Below are positions 1 through 8,375 of a stretch of 64,000 bases of DNA, in pieces. This DNA is from Zophobihabitans entericus (lineage in GTDB: Bacteria; Pseudomonadota; Gammaproteobacteria; Enterobacterales; Orbaceae): the NCBI RefSeq assembly GCF_011745665.1, contig NZ_CP050253.1, positions 1,029,418 through 1,093,417 on the forward strand. The letters run 5' to 3'. Each line of letters begins with the position of its first letter. Positions within the stretch are counted from its first letter, which is position 1. The position numbers and the translations under genes were made by a program. The notes under the pieces are model-generated. The model was not told the origin of the DNA. It did no database searches and worked only from the letters and a program-made list of their open reading frames with translations.

Positions 1-1
1 T

Positions 2-1741
2 AAACAGTTTGTGTCACTGGACTTTTTTCAGGCAGGTCGCGATATCGCCGCTAAGTTAATCACGCAGAACTATCACAAAATAGGTTTGTTTACTAATCAA
101 CTGAAAAATACGCATTCCCAGCAGTTCCGGCAGGGGATTATTGAGCAATTTAAACAGCAAGATTATCCTTATCAGTTAACTCATTTAGAGTCTTCATCAC
201 ATGAAAGTACATATAGCTTAGCATTTGACTTTTTCTCTGCAGAAAAAACACCGGAAACATTAGATGCGATTGTGTGTAGTGATATAAAACGTGCTGAATA
301 CTTACGTAATGCCAGCTATTTAGGAAGCACAAAAGCTTGCCCACCTGTCTACACATTAAGTAGCGGTACCATTTTAAAAGAGAGCAATATCCATCAATAT
401 CATATGAATTATGGTATGCTCAGTCAGCAAATTGCCCGTGTGATAGAAGGTGCATCGCCAATAAAGGTTGTCAATAAAGGCTTTATTTTTGATGAGAATG
501 CAGCTGATGAGAAAGAGAGCTCCCTGGCTAAGCAGACTCTGGATTTTTTAATTCTGCCAAGTCCATCGACTGAGGCGGTACGTAAGCTATTACCGCATTT
601 TAAACGTCAAACTGGTATTGATGTTAATCTGATCGTCAGACCATTTAATGAAGTGGGTACTATACTGAGTGACCTATCTAAGCATCAACATATTGATATT
701 ATTCGTATCGATATGGCAGGACTCCCTTGGTTTGCTGAGACGACTTTAAAACCGCTGACAGAGTTTAATTTTGATCCACAGCAACTGAATAAACATTACT
801 CTAAACAACTTATTAAGCGCTATAGTGAAGTCAATGATACGCTTTACGGTATTCCTTTTGACCCAAGTATGCAGATGCTGTTTTATCGTAAAGATCTGTT
901 TAATGACGCAACATTAAAACGCTTTTTCTATGAAAAGTATAAATCCGTCTTAACTGTTCCGACCAATTTTGAACAATTTACTCAAATTACACAGTTCTTT
1001 TCTCAGCAGGATAATCCTTATGTGTCCACTGAATATGGCAGCTGTATTACTCTGGGCAATGCTGAGATTGTCGCCTCTGAATTTTTACTGCGCTACTATG
1101 CACAAGGTGGCAAATTAGGAACTGAAAAGAACTTATTACAGCTGGACAAAGCGAAAACCTTATCAACACTACAAGAGTTAAGAGAGTATCTGAACGTGGC
1201 TATGCACCTGGATGCATCCTGGTGGGATAAGTCAGTTTCATTATTTGAAACCGGTCAAATTGCGATGGTCATTGTGTATATGAACTTATTCTCCCATATG
1301 ACCAGACGTAATATTGCGCCGTCTATTGGCTATGTAGACGTTCCAGGGCAACAACCGCTGCTTGGTGGTGGTTCACTGGGGATGTCTAAATACAGCCATA
1401 AAAATGAAGAAGTAAAACAGTTTTTTGAGTGGCTATTTTCTGATGAAATTATTGAGCAAATTGTTTTACTGGGTGGCTCATCAGCCAGAAATAATGTCTT
1501 TAATGAGCAGCATCTGATGGAACAATATCCTTGGCTGACTTTAGCCAAAGAAAATAACTATCAGGGAATGCGGGAGAACCATTTTGACAATGGTTCCCTC
1601 ATTAATTTGCGTTTAGCAGAAAATCTGATTGGTGAGGCAATTCATCTTTGGATTAATCATCAGTTAAATGATGAAGAAACCATCGAATATATCAATAAAA
1701 AATTAACAGAACACAGTAAAGAATTGATTAAAAGTAGTTAG
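2..1741 (+). CDS. LacI-like sensor domain fused to an ABC-type solute-binding domain (5' truncated by the window edge)
   Basis: The reading frame is open from base 2, so the gene begins upstream; the GTG at 11 lies inside a LacI-type sequence (VSLDFFQAGRDIAAKLI) and is not a convincing start. The first ~165 visible residues resemble the periplasmic-binding-like effector domain of LacI regulators. Residues ~175-560 resemble an extracellular solute-binding protein of the sugar ABC type (stretches such as YGIPFDPSMQMLFYRKDLF). There is no signal peptide before the second domain, so the protein is probably a cytoplasmic transcription factor that uses a captured binding-protein fold as a second sensor. 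The missing N-terminus should be a helix-turn-helix. The neighbouring genes on the reverse strand converge on it. Target and ligand are unknown; a sugar is the natural guess. Confidence 0.6.
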   Translation, partial: KQFVSLDFFQAGRDIAAKLITQNYHKIGLFTNQLKNTHSQQFRQGIIEQFKQQDYPYQLTHLESSSHESTYSLAFDFFSAEKTPETLDAIVCSDIKRAEYLRNASYLGSTKACPPVYTLSSGTILKESNIHQYHMNYGMLSQQIARVIEGASPIKVVNKGFIFDENAADEKESSLAKQTLDFLILPSPSTEAVRKLLPHFKRQTGIDVNLIVRPFNEVGTILSDLSKHQHIDIIRIDMAGLPWFAETTLKPLTEFNFDPQQLNKHYSKQLIKRYSEVNDTLYGIPFDPSMQMLFYRKDLFNDATLKRFFYEKYKSVLTVPTNFEQFTQITQFFSQQDNPYVSTEYGSCITLGNAEIVASEFLLRYYAQGGKLGTEKNLLQLDKAKTLSTLQELREYLNVAMHLDASWWDKSVSLFETGQIAMVIVYMNLFSHMTRRNIAPSIGYVDVPGQQPLLGGGSLGMSKYSHKNEEVKQFFEWLFSDEIIEQIVLLGGSSARNNVFNEQHLMEQYPWLTLAKENNYQGMRENHFDNGSLINLRLAENLIGEAIHLWINHQLNDEETIEYINKKLTEHSKELIKSS

Positions 1742-1750
1742 TCTGTGTCT

Positions 1751-2470
1751 TTAGCTGATAAGCTCTATTCCGACAATTTCATCAAACTGCTTTAGGGCTA
1801 AATAGAGTTCTGAAGCGGTTTCTTTGCGTTTTAATGTGAGTTTTAAGTCCAATTCGACTAAACCATCAGGAATATCTTTAATCGCAATTGAATCAATACG
1901 ATGATGTTTACGTACTAAGCGTTGTGTCACTCTTTCAATCGCACAGGAATTAGTGAGTCTCATGGTTAATTTAGCCCGCTCAATATAGCTTTTCTTTGGG
2001 TGTAGAAACAGCATGAGTAATGGACTGATTTTGACTGCACAGAAAATCATAAACGCTGCGACAAAAGCATCAAAATAGAAGCCTGCACCAACTGCAATAC
2101 CGACCCCGGCAGCAGCCCAGATAATTGCTGCAGTAGTTAAACCTGAAATCGCATCATCGCTTTTACGTAAAATAACGCCAGCACCTAAAAAGCCGATGCC
2201 ACTAATAACCTGAGCAGCCAGACGCATCGGGTCAGTCCGAATATTTTGTGATACCTCAGCATAATATTCAGCTGCGTGGATAGACACGACAGTTAAAATA
2301 CAGGTAGTGGTTGCGATGATAATACAGGTTTTAATTCCAATAGGCTTTTTCTTTAGCTCGCGTTCAAGGCCAATAAAAGCACCAAGCAGAGAGGCAAATA
2401 AGATTTTACAAACAACAATGCCATGACTTGTCATAAAAAATTGATCAAGCAAAGTGAGTAATTGACTCAT
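1751..2470 (-). CDS. MgtC/SapB family inner-membrane protein
   Basis: The 239-residue protein has the MgtC-family hallmarks: an early GLERELKKKPIGIKT segment after the first helix, then RLAAQVISGIGFLGAGVILR and a glycine/alanine-rich helix (TTAAIIWAAAGVGIAVGAG). About five membrane helices fill the first ~155 residues. A soluble C-terminal tail of ~80 residues resembles the ACT-like tail of longer MgtC relatives. Family members help growth at low magnesium or modulate the F1Fo ATPase in pathogens, but many homologues are uncharacterised, so I give no symbol. It starts at an ATG 87 bp beyond the MFS gene's stop and is separated from it by a terminator-like hairpin. It ends 10 bp from the converging regulator gene. 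Confidence 0.85.
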   Translation of the reverse strand: MSQLLTLLDQFFMTSHGIVVCKILFASLLGAFIGLERELKKKPIGIKTCIIIATTTCILTVVSIHAAEYYAEVSQNIRTDPMRLAAQVISGIGFLGAGVILRKSDDAISGLTTAAIIWAAAGVGIAVGAGFYFDAFVAAFMIFCAVKISPLLMLFLHPKKSYIERAKLTMRLTNSCAIERVTQRLVRKHHRIDSIAIKDIPDGLVELDLKLTLKRKETASELYLALKQFDEIVGIELIS

Positions 2471-2508
2471 GATATAGCCTATTTAATAAAAGTAATGTAT
2501 TTGGTGAT

Positions 2509-2534
2509 AAAGTGGCTCAGGACTGAGCCACTGG
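2509..2534 (-). terminator. Rho-independent terminator of the MBL-MFS operon
   Basis: A perfect 10-bp stem (AGTGGCTCAG / CTGAGCCACT, 2511-2520 with 2523-2532) is followed on the reverse strand by a short T-rich run. It sits just past the MFS gene stop and before the MgtC-family gene, so it separates two reverse-strand transcription units. Confidence 0.6.
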
Positions 2535-2557
2535 TTATAGTTTTAATTATCTATAGA

Positions 2558-3784
2558 TTATGCGGCTGCATTGTCAGTTTTTCTTGGAATGATGACATCT
2601 TTATCTTTAAAGAAGATCCAGAAACCGACGGAAACAACGGCGGCGACAACGGCCGGATAGATCCAGAACTCTTGCCATTGCGGGGCGGCTGCCGGTAGAG
2701 CTTTTTCAGTCACTACATTGTTATTTATAATGCCGCAAACAGTTGATGCCATGAACACACCAAAGCCGTTAGAAACAATGAAGCGAAGTCCTTGTGCCTG
2801 AGCTTTAATCTCAATACCTGCTTTTCTATCCACATAGATATCACCCGCAGTAAAGAAGAAGTCCCAGCACGCACCTTGTAGTAACAGAGCAATAATTACG
2901 TAAGTCAGATAGTTATCGCTGACTGCTGCTTGTGACAGGAATAAACTACGAATAATCCAACAGATTGCCCCGAAAAGAATAATCTTTTTAAAGCCAAAGC
3001 GACCCAGTAAGAAGGCTAAAAAGACCATGAACAGAACTTCGACGGCAGTAGCAATTTGCATCATTGATGCAGGCTCAAGACCAAGTACTGGTAAGTAAAC
3101 AGGTAAATACGCACTGTAAGCTGTTTTAGAAATCATTAACACAAAAGTCGATAACATGAAGATAGTAAAATATTTATCTTTAAAGAGTGATAGTGCATCT
3201 AAGCAAAGCACGTCACGCATAGAGAATTTTTTACCTTTTGATGCAGGTGGTGTATTTGGCAGAGTAAAGCAATATAAGCCATAAATGACAGAAGCAATCG
3301 CGGCTAATTTAAATGAGCTTACTGTACCAGAGAAACCGGTAAATCCGAGTGTGAAACCCACAGTCATAAAACCAATGGTGCCAAATACGCGTACGATTGG
3401 GAACCATTTTACGCCATCGATATGGCGGAAACTGACACTGTTTGCCAGCGCCGTTGTTGGGTAGAACAGTAAGCCAACAACAAAGATCATGATTAGGAAG
3501 CCCGAAACATTACCATCTACCACAAAGAACGGTAGCGTAAATAACACTGCACCATTAAGAATATGTAAAGTACCCATCACTTTTTGTGAAGCGATAAAAC
3601 GGTCGGCAATCATACCGATAAAGAGTGGTGAAATGATGGTTGCAATACCAAGGACTGAGTAAGTAGAACCAACGATCTCTTTTAAACCATAAGCGGCAAG
3701 TACTGCCCCAATAACCATATTCCATGCACCCTGCACAAAATATTGTAAGAACATCATAATGAGAAGTCTTGGGAGTTTAAACAT
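2558..3784 (-). CDS. MFS permease of the NupG-like nucleoside:H+ symporter type
   Basis: A 408-residue protein with twelve predicted membrane helices. The N-terminus (MMFLQYFVQGAWNMVIGAVL), the conserved YSVLGIATIISPLFIGMIADR segment and the late DFFFTAGDIYVDRKAG segment align from memory with E. coli NupG/XapB (LQFCLWGSW..., GIVADK, DFFNISGSVFVE). A nucleoside or related pentose compound is therefore the family-based substrate guess, but substrate specificity cannot be read from the sequence. It follows the metallo-hydrolase gene by 12 bp in the same direction and is almost certainly co-transcribed. The pair suggests uptake plus hydrolysis of one compound. Confidence 0.75.
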   Translation of the reverse strand: MFKLPRLLIMMFLQYFVQGAWNMVIGAVLAAYGLKEIVGSTYSVLGIATIISPLFIGMIADRFIASQKVMGTLHILNGAVLFTLPFFVVDGNVSGFLIMIFVVGLLFYPTTALANSVSFRHIDGVKWFPIVRVFGTIGFMTVGFTLGFTGFSGTVSSFKLAAIASVIYGLYCFTLPNTPPASKGKKFSMRDVLCLDALSLFKDKYFTIFMLSTFVLMISKTAYSAYLPVYLPVLGLEPASMMQIATAVEVLFMVFLAFLLGRFGFKKIILFGAICWIIRSLFLSQAAVSDNYLTYVIIALLLQGACWDFFFTAGDIYVDRKAGIEIKAQAQGLRFIVSNGFGVFMASTVCGIINNNVVTEKALPAAAPQWQEFWIYPAVVAAVVSVGFWIFFKDKDVIIPRKTDNAAA

Positions 3785-3796
3785 GACAGATTATCC

Positions 3797-4618
3797 TTAT
3801 ATTGTTTTTGTTAAGCCGTCATAAGCGACTTCAATGTTATGAGGTTTGAAAATTTCAACCAGTTCATCATGCATAAACCCACAGCTGTGCGAGTGATGAG
3901 AGGTCAGAACCTGAGTTTTATGGTCAAAGATTTTTTCATCCAGCATACGTTTATGAGTTGAAAGAACAGTTTCAATGCTCATATGGTTATTAGTACGATC
4001 ATTTTGACGATAGCCATAAGTACATTCAAAAATAGCCAGATCTAAATATTTACCTTTCAGCCAGTCCCAAGTCAGTTCCGGAAAATAGCCAGAGTCATGA
4101 CCATATAGCATACGCTTACCATCTTTTTCGATCACGTACACAAAACAGAATTCCCATTTCGCGTGATTAGCCAGTAGTGGTGTAATGGTGTAACCCGCAG
4201 ACGTAGTGATAGTAACGTAAGGAACACTCAGATGGAACTGAAAGCGCTCCGGACTATATCCCGGTAATACATCAAGACAACCATTAATCGCCCGGTCATT
4301 ACCATAAATATGTAACGGATGAGTAATGTTAAAACCGAAATCCACCATACGGCTAAATAGGTCGCCGACATTAAAGTGGTCAGGATGGGTATGAGTGAAA
4401 AGCAGATCTTTAATTTTAGTGACATCAACATTTTCACGCATTACCTGATAACTAAACTCAGGCGCTATATCAATTTGTAAGACATCATCAATTAAAAATG
4501 ATGAACGAGTACGAACATCTTTTCCTTTTACCACACGGGTTTTTTCACAAATTTCACATTTGCAAAAAGGATTTGGTATACCTTCAGATGCAGCTGTGCC
4601 TAGAAATTGTAATTTCAT
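3797..4618 (-). CDS. PhnP-like metallo-beta-lactamase-fold hydrolase
   Basis: The 273-residue protein has the MBL metal motif HTHPDH (residues ~76-81) and further metal-ligand candidates in ANHAKWEF, YGHDSGYFPE and LTSHHSHSCGF. The N-terminal Cys cluster (FCKCEIC) and the order of these motifs match PhnP, the cyclic-phosphodiesterase of phosphonate catabolism that opens 5-phosphoribosyl 1,2-cyclic phosphate. No other phn genes are visible, so the substrate here is probably a different phosphate ester or lactone. It is the first gene of an operon with the MFS permease and is transcribed divergently from the isomerase gene across a 463-bp spacer that contains a likely CRP site. Confidence 0.7.
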   Translation of the reverse strand: MKLQFLGTAASEGIPNPFCKCEICEKTRVVKGKDVRTRSSFLIDDVLQIDIAPEFSYQVMRENVDVTKIKDLLFTHTHPDHFNVGDLFSRMVDFGFNITHPLHIYGNDRAINGCLDVLPGYSPERFQFHLSVPYVTITTSAGYTITPLLANHAKWEFCFVYVIEKDGKRMLYGHDSGYFPELTWDWLKGKYLDLAIFECTYGYRQNDRTNNHMSIETVLSTHKRMLDEKIFDHKTQVLTSHHSHSCGFMHDELVEIFKPHNIEVAYDGLTKTI

Positions 4619-4735
4619 AAGGAATCCTCAGACGAAATTAAGCTGGTTTTTTATTTATTTTGATAATTATTGGAACGTTTCAATTTCGATCATAAAAGCA
4701 GCGTATAGTGGATGGCAATGACTTCTTTTTTATTT

Positions 4736-4751
4736 CGTGAGATGTATCACT
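4736..4751. promoter_or_regulatory. Putative CRP-cAMP binding site
   Basis: CGTGAGATGTATCACT has both perfect half-site cores GTGA and TCAC separated by six bases, as in the CRP consensus. It lies 118 bp upstream of the hydrolase start and about 330 bp upstream of the isomerase start, so the hydrolase-permease operon is the likelier target. Confidence 0.5.
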
Positions 4752-5040
4752 AAAAATTATTCTTCTTCGTGAAGAATGAAGCATACTTTTTTTATAAATT
4801 TAAATATATTCAATTAAATCAATTGGTTATATTTATAATGAAAAGTGACTATATAATCTGAAATAGCGATAATCAAAAGTTTTAATTTTGAACTTTAGTT
4901 ACCTGTAATTTAATTTTTCTGATGAACATGAATAGATATAAATTTACATTATTTATATATTAATTATATTGTTATTTAAAATTTAATACGGCTTAATTAA
5001 ATGAATAGTAGAAAGTAGGGTAAATAATCGCTAAACTATA

Positions 5041-5063
5041 GTTCAATTCAAAAACAATTGAAC
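5041..5063. promoter_or_regulatory. Inverted repeat just before the isomerase ribosome-binding site
   Basis: A perfect 8-bp inverted repeat, GTTCAATT / AATTGAAC with a 7-nt spacer, ends 6 bp before the GGAG at 5070-5073. It could be an operator for the SorC-type regulator encoded by the next gene, or an RNA hairpin in the leader. Confidence 0.4.
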
Positions 5064-5081
5064 ACTTCCGGAGTACTTAGA

Positions 5082-5858
5082 ATGAAAAAAATCTTTGTTG
5101 GTACCAGTTGGAAAATGAACAAAACGCTTGCTGAAGCGATGACATTTTGTCAGACCTTAAAAGAGCATATGCCTCAAGTCAAATCTCATATTCAGCCTTT
5201 TGTTATCCCGCCTTTTACTGCTGTGCGTGAAGTGTCTAAATTTATGTTAGAGCATCAAGTCAATTGCTTAACCGGTGTGCAGAATATGCATTATGCCGAT
5301 CAGGGCGCTTTTACCGGTGAGATTTCCCCCTTAATGGTGAAAGATACCGGAGCAGTTTTGGTTGAAATGGGGCATTCTGAACGCCGTGAATTTTTCGGTG
5401 AAACCGATCTCACCGTACATAAAAAAGTGTATGCATCGCTCAAACATGATCTTTGTCCGCTGGTTTGTATCGGTGACAGTGCTCAGGATAAAGAGTGGGG
5501 TGTGTCCGGAGAAACAGTCATTAAACAGATGAAAGCAGCGATTGCCGGATTATCGGCAAATGAAGTGACTCGTGTTATTATTGCTTATGAGCCAATTTGG
5601 GCGATCGGGGAGCACGGTGTACCAGCTACTCCGGAGGAGGCTGAACAGATTCATGCCGCTTTAAGAGCCGCTTTAGTCGAATTATACGGAACAGACATAG
5701 CAAACCAGATCGTGATTTTATATGGTGGGAGTGTGAATCAGGAGAATGCTTCTGCACTCATCACTCAGCCAAATATTGATGGATTATTTATTGGTCGCAG
5801 CGCATGGCAGGCAGAAGGTTTTTGTAAAATAATTGCTACGGTGTCTGAATTATCTTAA
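5082..5858 (+). CDS. TIM-barrel isomerase, EryH/LerI-like (probable erythrulose-phosphate isomerase rather than TpiA)
   Basis: I chose the ATG at 5082, with GGAG 8 bp upstream; the upstream TTG at 5058 has no ribosome-binding site. The 258-residue product has the triosephosphate-isomerase catalytic Lys11, His98 (GHSERR) and Glu170 (AYEPIWAIG) and the phosphate-binding YGGSV. Two things differ from canonical TpiA: the N-terminal NWK is SWK (GTSWKMNKT), so the active-site Asn is Ser, and loop 6 reads GEHGVPA instead of GTGKTA. From memory, both features are shared with Brucella EryH, which isomerises tetrulose phosphates in erythritol breakdown. The next gene is an EryD-like SorC regulator. A second, ordinary tpiA elsewhere is expected but not visible here. 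Confidence 0.75.
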   Translation: MKKIFVGTSWKMNKTLAEAMTFCQTLKEHMPQVKSHIQPFVIPPFTAVREVSKFMLEHQVNCLTGVQNMHYADQGAFTGEISPLMVKDTGAVLVEMGHSERREFFGETDLTVHKKVYASLKHDLCPLVCIGDSAQDKEWGVSGETVIKQMKAAIAGLSANEVTRVIIAYEPIWAIGEHGVPATPEEAEQIHAALRAALVELYGTDIANQIVILYGGSVNQENASALITQPNIDGLFIGRSAWQAEGFCKIIATVSELS

Positions 5859-5865
5859 CAAGATT

Positions 5866-5895
5866 GTTTATAATAGACATAATTTGATTATAAAC
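5866..5895. promoter_or_regulatory. Inverted repeat between the isomerase and regulator genes
   Basis: A perfect 9-bp inverted repeat, GTTTATAAT / ATTATAAAC with a 12-nt spacer, fills most of the 60-bp gap. It may be an operator used by the SorC-family regulator on its own gene, or a weak mRNA hairpin; there is no T-run to make it a good terminator. Confidence 0.35.
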
Positions 5896-5918
5896 GACTA
5901 ACACAGGGTTACTAAATT

Positions 5919-6884
5919 ATGGAACAATTCGATCTACAAGATAGTGATTTACTGACTGAAATTGCTGTGGCTTATTATGAGCACGAGCAAACACAGGAAG
6001 AGATCGCAAAAAAATTCGGTATATCCAGAATCAAGGTTGGTCGTTTACTGAAAAAAGCCAGAGCGGAAGGGATTGTTGAGATCAACGTTAAATATCATCC
6101 GGTGTTCAGCTCTCGTATTGAACAACAGCTCATCCAAAATTTTAATATTAAGCGTGCACTCATCGCTATTGATCATCAGGATGAAGAAGAGCAACGACGT
6201 CAGGTTGCCGCGCTTGTCACTAACTACCTCTCCAGCGTCCTGAAAAATAATATGACGATTGCCGTCGGTCAGGGACGTAATGTTGCTGCGGTGGCTAATC
6301 ATATTGGTATTTTTCCGGAACGTAACTGTAAATTTATTTGTGGGATTGGTGGTACTCATCGTGTTGGTGAACTGATCGATGCGGATCATATAAGCCGGCA
6401 TTTAGCTCGTAAATTTAGTGCCACGAGTGAAACACTTTATGCCCCGGCTTATGTTGAAAACAAAGAACTAAAAGATGCTTTCATGCAAAATCGTGTGATT
6501 AAAGAGACTTTAGATCGTGCTCGTAAAGCAGATATTGCACTGGTTGGGCTGGGTGATATGAATGAAAACAGCTATATGGTTCAACTTGGCTGGTTTACCC
6601 CGCAAGAGATTATCAGTGCCAGTATTCATCAGGGTGTTATTGGTGAAATTGCCGGTTATGGATTCTTTAATATTCAGGGTAAACCGGTTGATACTGTGAT
6701 GAATGATCGCGTAATTGGTTTAAGTATTGAAGAGTTAAGAAGCATCCCATGTGTGATTGCGATCGCTTCTGAAAATACTAAAGCAACAGCAATTTTAGGT
6801 GCGCTACGTACTGGTGTGGTTGATATTATTGCAACCAGCGCATCCAATGTACGTACCGTATTAAATTTGTTACAAAGTAAATAG
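5919..6884 (+). CDS. SorC/DeoR-type sugar-binding transcriptional regulator, EryD-like
   Basis: The 321-residue protein begins with a helix-turn-helix of the SorC family (residues ~10-55, including TQEEIAKKFGISRIKVGRLL). The rest is the SorC sugar-phosphate-binding domain, with conserved stretches such as VAVGQGRNVAAV-like TIAVGQGRNVAAVANHI and IALVGLGDMNENS. SorC-family proteins (SorC, LsrR, DeoR, EryD) sense phosphorylated sugars and usually repress the neighbouring catabolic genes. It lies 60 bp after the isomerase gene in the same direction, and this isomerase-regulator pairing recalls eryD-eryH in Brucella. Its effector is inferred to be a tetrose or pentose phosphate. Confidence 0.8.
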   Translation: MEQFDLQDSDLLTEIAVAYYEHEQTQEEIAKKFGISRIKVGRLLKKARAEGIVEINVKYHPVFSSRIEQQLIQNFNIKRALIAIDHQDEEEQRRQVAALVTNYLSSVLKNNMTIAVGQGRNVAAVANHIGIFPERNCKFICGIGGTHRVGELIDADHISRHLARKFSATSETLYAPAYVENKELKDAFMQNRVIKETLDRARKADIALVGLGDMNENSYMVQLGWFTPQEIISASIHQGVIGEIAGYGFFNIQGKPVDTVMNDRVIGLSIEELRSIPCVIAIASENTKATAILGALRTGVVDIIATSASNVRTVLNLLQSK

Positions 6885-7342
6885 TTAATTTCAGACAAGA
6901 TAATATCTGAATGTCTATTTTAGAGATAAGAGCAGTTTAAATTCTATTAAAGAAATAGGAAATTTGGATTGAACTCTTTTTGACAAATGTTATGATAATG
7001 CACATTTGAATTATTTTGATCTTAAAGTGAAAATTATCAATAAATATCAATATTTTAACTATTTGATTTTATTGAATTTTTATTTTATTTAACGAAGCTT
7101 TAAGAGTGTTGTCGTTTTTAGATTAATGTTACTAAATATGACCAATATAAAGCTGACAAAATAAGGTAATGAAAGTACATTTTAGGAAGTGCTTTTGGTA
7201 CTCACCAGTACCAGTATCTTACATGAGCAATGAATGCCAGAGAAGGTTGTGACTCATTTATATTAGTTTAACGGTATCAAATCAGTACAGGCAGCTGTGG
7301 AATTCAGATTTATTTTAAAAAGTAATTATTGAGGGTAATTCA
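6885..7342 (+). promoter_or_regulatory. Regulatory spacer and possible long leader of the transaldolase gene
   Basis: No gene is visible in these 458 bp. A promoter candidate is TTGAAC (6969-6974), a 16-bp spacer and an extended -10 (TG at 6988-6989, TATGAT at 6991-6996), which would give a leader of about 340 nt. A 7-bp inverted repeat, TGGTACT-CACC-AGTACCA, lies at 7196-7213. A promoter nearer the gene is not excluded. Confidence 0.35.
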
Positions 7343-8293
7343 ATGAGTCAATTAGATGAACTAAAGAAATATACCGTTGTTGTCGCGGATACAGGCGATA
7401 TCGACTCAATCAAACAGTTTGCTCCGGAAGATGCAACGACCAATCCTTCGCTGATTCTAAAAGCGGCTCAGCTACCACAATATAAGCATTTAATCGACTC
7501 AGCTATTGAAAGTGCTAAAAAACAAGGTGGCTCGAAAGAAACTCAATTAATTAATGCTAGTGATCAGGTGGCCGTTAATATCGGTGCTGAAATTCTAAAA
7601 CATGTACCAGGTCGTATTTCAACAGAAGTGGATGCACGTTTATCTTTTGACCGTGGTATGTGTGTGGCGAAAGCACGTAAACTTATCTCTCTTTATCAAC
7701 AAGCGGGTATTGATAAATCACGCATTTTAATCAAACTGGCTTCAACGTGGGAAGGGATCAAAGCAGCTGAAGAGCTAGAAAAAGAAGGTATCAACTGTAA
7801 CTTAACTTTATTATTCTCTTTTGCACAAGCAAGAGCGTGCGCGGAAGCGGGCGTATTCTTAATCTCTCCATTTGTTGGTCGTATTTATGACTGGTATAAC
7901 ACCAGACAACCAATCACCGATTATGATGCAGAGAAAGATCCAGGTGTGATATCAGTAAAATCCATTTACAACTACTACAAAGAGCACGGTTATAAAACTG
8001 TCGTTATGGGTGCAAGTTTCCGTAAGAAAGAACAAATTCTTGCTTTAGCGGGTTGTGACCGTTTGACTATTTCCCCTAATTTATTAAATGAGTTAAAAGA
8101 CTCAAACGATAGTGTAGTACGTAAACTTGAGCCGGCAAAAACGGTAGTGAATCGCCCGGCACCAATTACTGAAGCAGAATATCGCTGGGAACATAACTCC
8201 GACGCGATGGCGGTTGAGAAATTAGCAGAAGGTATCCGTTTGTTTGCTGTTGATCAGAACAAACTGGAAGAGATGTTAGTGAAATTATTATAA
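7343..8293 (+). CDS. tal: Transaldolase
   Basis: Transfers a dihydroxyacetone unit between sedoheptulose-7-phosphate and glyceraldehyde-3-phosphate in the cytoplasmic pentose-phosphate pathway, giving erythrose-4-phosphate and fructose-6-phosphate. The 316-residue length, the N-terminal [11 protein letters not shown] motif (~31-41) and the Schiff-base lysine in [12 protein letters not shown] (Lys131) are those of the TalA/TalB type. The ATG has a GAGGG ribosome-binding site just upstream. Transketolase follows in the same direction, as with talA-tktB in E. coli; a hairpin between them may reduce read-through. Its position after the EryH/EryD-like pair suggests that erythrose-4-phosphate made upstream is handled here. 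Confidence 0.95.
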   Translation: MSQLDELKKYTVVVADTGDIDSIKQFAPEDATTNPSLILKAAQLPQYKHLIDSAIESAKKQGGSKETQLINASDQVAVNIGAEILKHVPGRISTEVDARLSFDRGMCVAKARKLISLYQQAGIDKSRILIKLASTWEGIKAAEELEKEGINCNLTLLFSFAQARACAEAGVFLISPFVGRIYDWYNTRQPITDYDAEKDPGVISVKSIYNYYKEHGYKTVVMGASFRKKEQILALAGCDRLTISPNLLNELKDSNDSVVRKLEPAKTVVNRPAPITEAEYRWEHNSDAMAVEKLAEGIRLFAVDQNKLEEMLVKLL

Positions 8294-8301
8294 GTGTGAT
8301 T

Positions 8302-8324
8302 ATTAGCCCTCTAAGAGGGCTAAT
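8302..8324 (+). terminator. Hairpin between tal and tkt (attenuator or weak terminator)
   Basis: A 10-bp perfect stem (ATTAGCCCTC / GAGGGCTAAT, 3-nt loop) directly follows the tal stop. Only a short, broken T-run follows (GATTTTA), so partial termination or an mRNA-stabilising role is more likely than full termination. Confidence 0.55.
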
Positions 8325-8375
8325 GATTTTATGTCAGGATTTAAAATTGCAAATAATGACTTTTCGGAGAGTAAA

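Larger units (their letters stand above)
4619..5081. promoter_or_regulatory. Divergent regulatory spacer between the hydrolase-permease operon and the isomerase gene
   Basis: This 463-bp stretch is very AT-rich and has no plausible gene. It contains a CRP-like palindrome (4736-4751), a 7-bp inverted repeat with a 5-nt loop (ATTCTTC / GAAGAAT, 4759-4777) and an 8-bp inverted repeat next to the isomerase ribosome-binding site (5041-5063). The layout fits a shared, sugar-responsive control region for two divergent units. Confidence 0.5.

Noticed and set aside
2462..2698. Forward 78-residue reading frame
   Set aside because: It runs over the terminator and antisense to the MFS gene, with no ribosome-binding site.
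6980..6985. TTGACA as a -35
   Set aside because: No -10 occurs 16-18 bp downstream; TTGAAC at 6969 with the extended TATGAT fits better.
8331..8375. Upstream ATG for transketolase
   Set aside because: It follows directly on a hairpin, lacks a Shine-Dalgarno and adds residues not found in the family.
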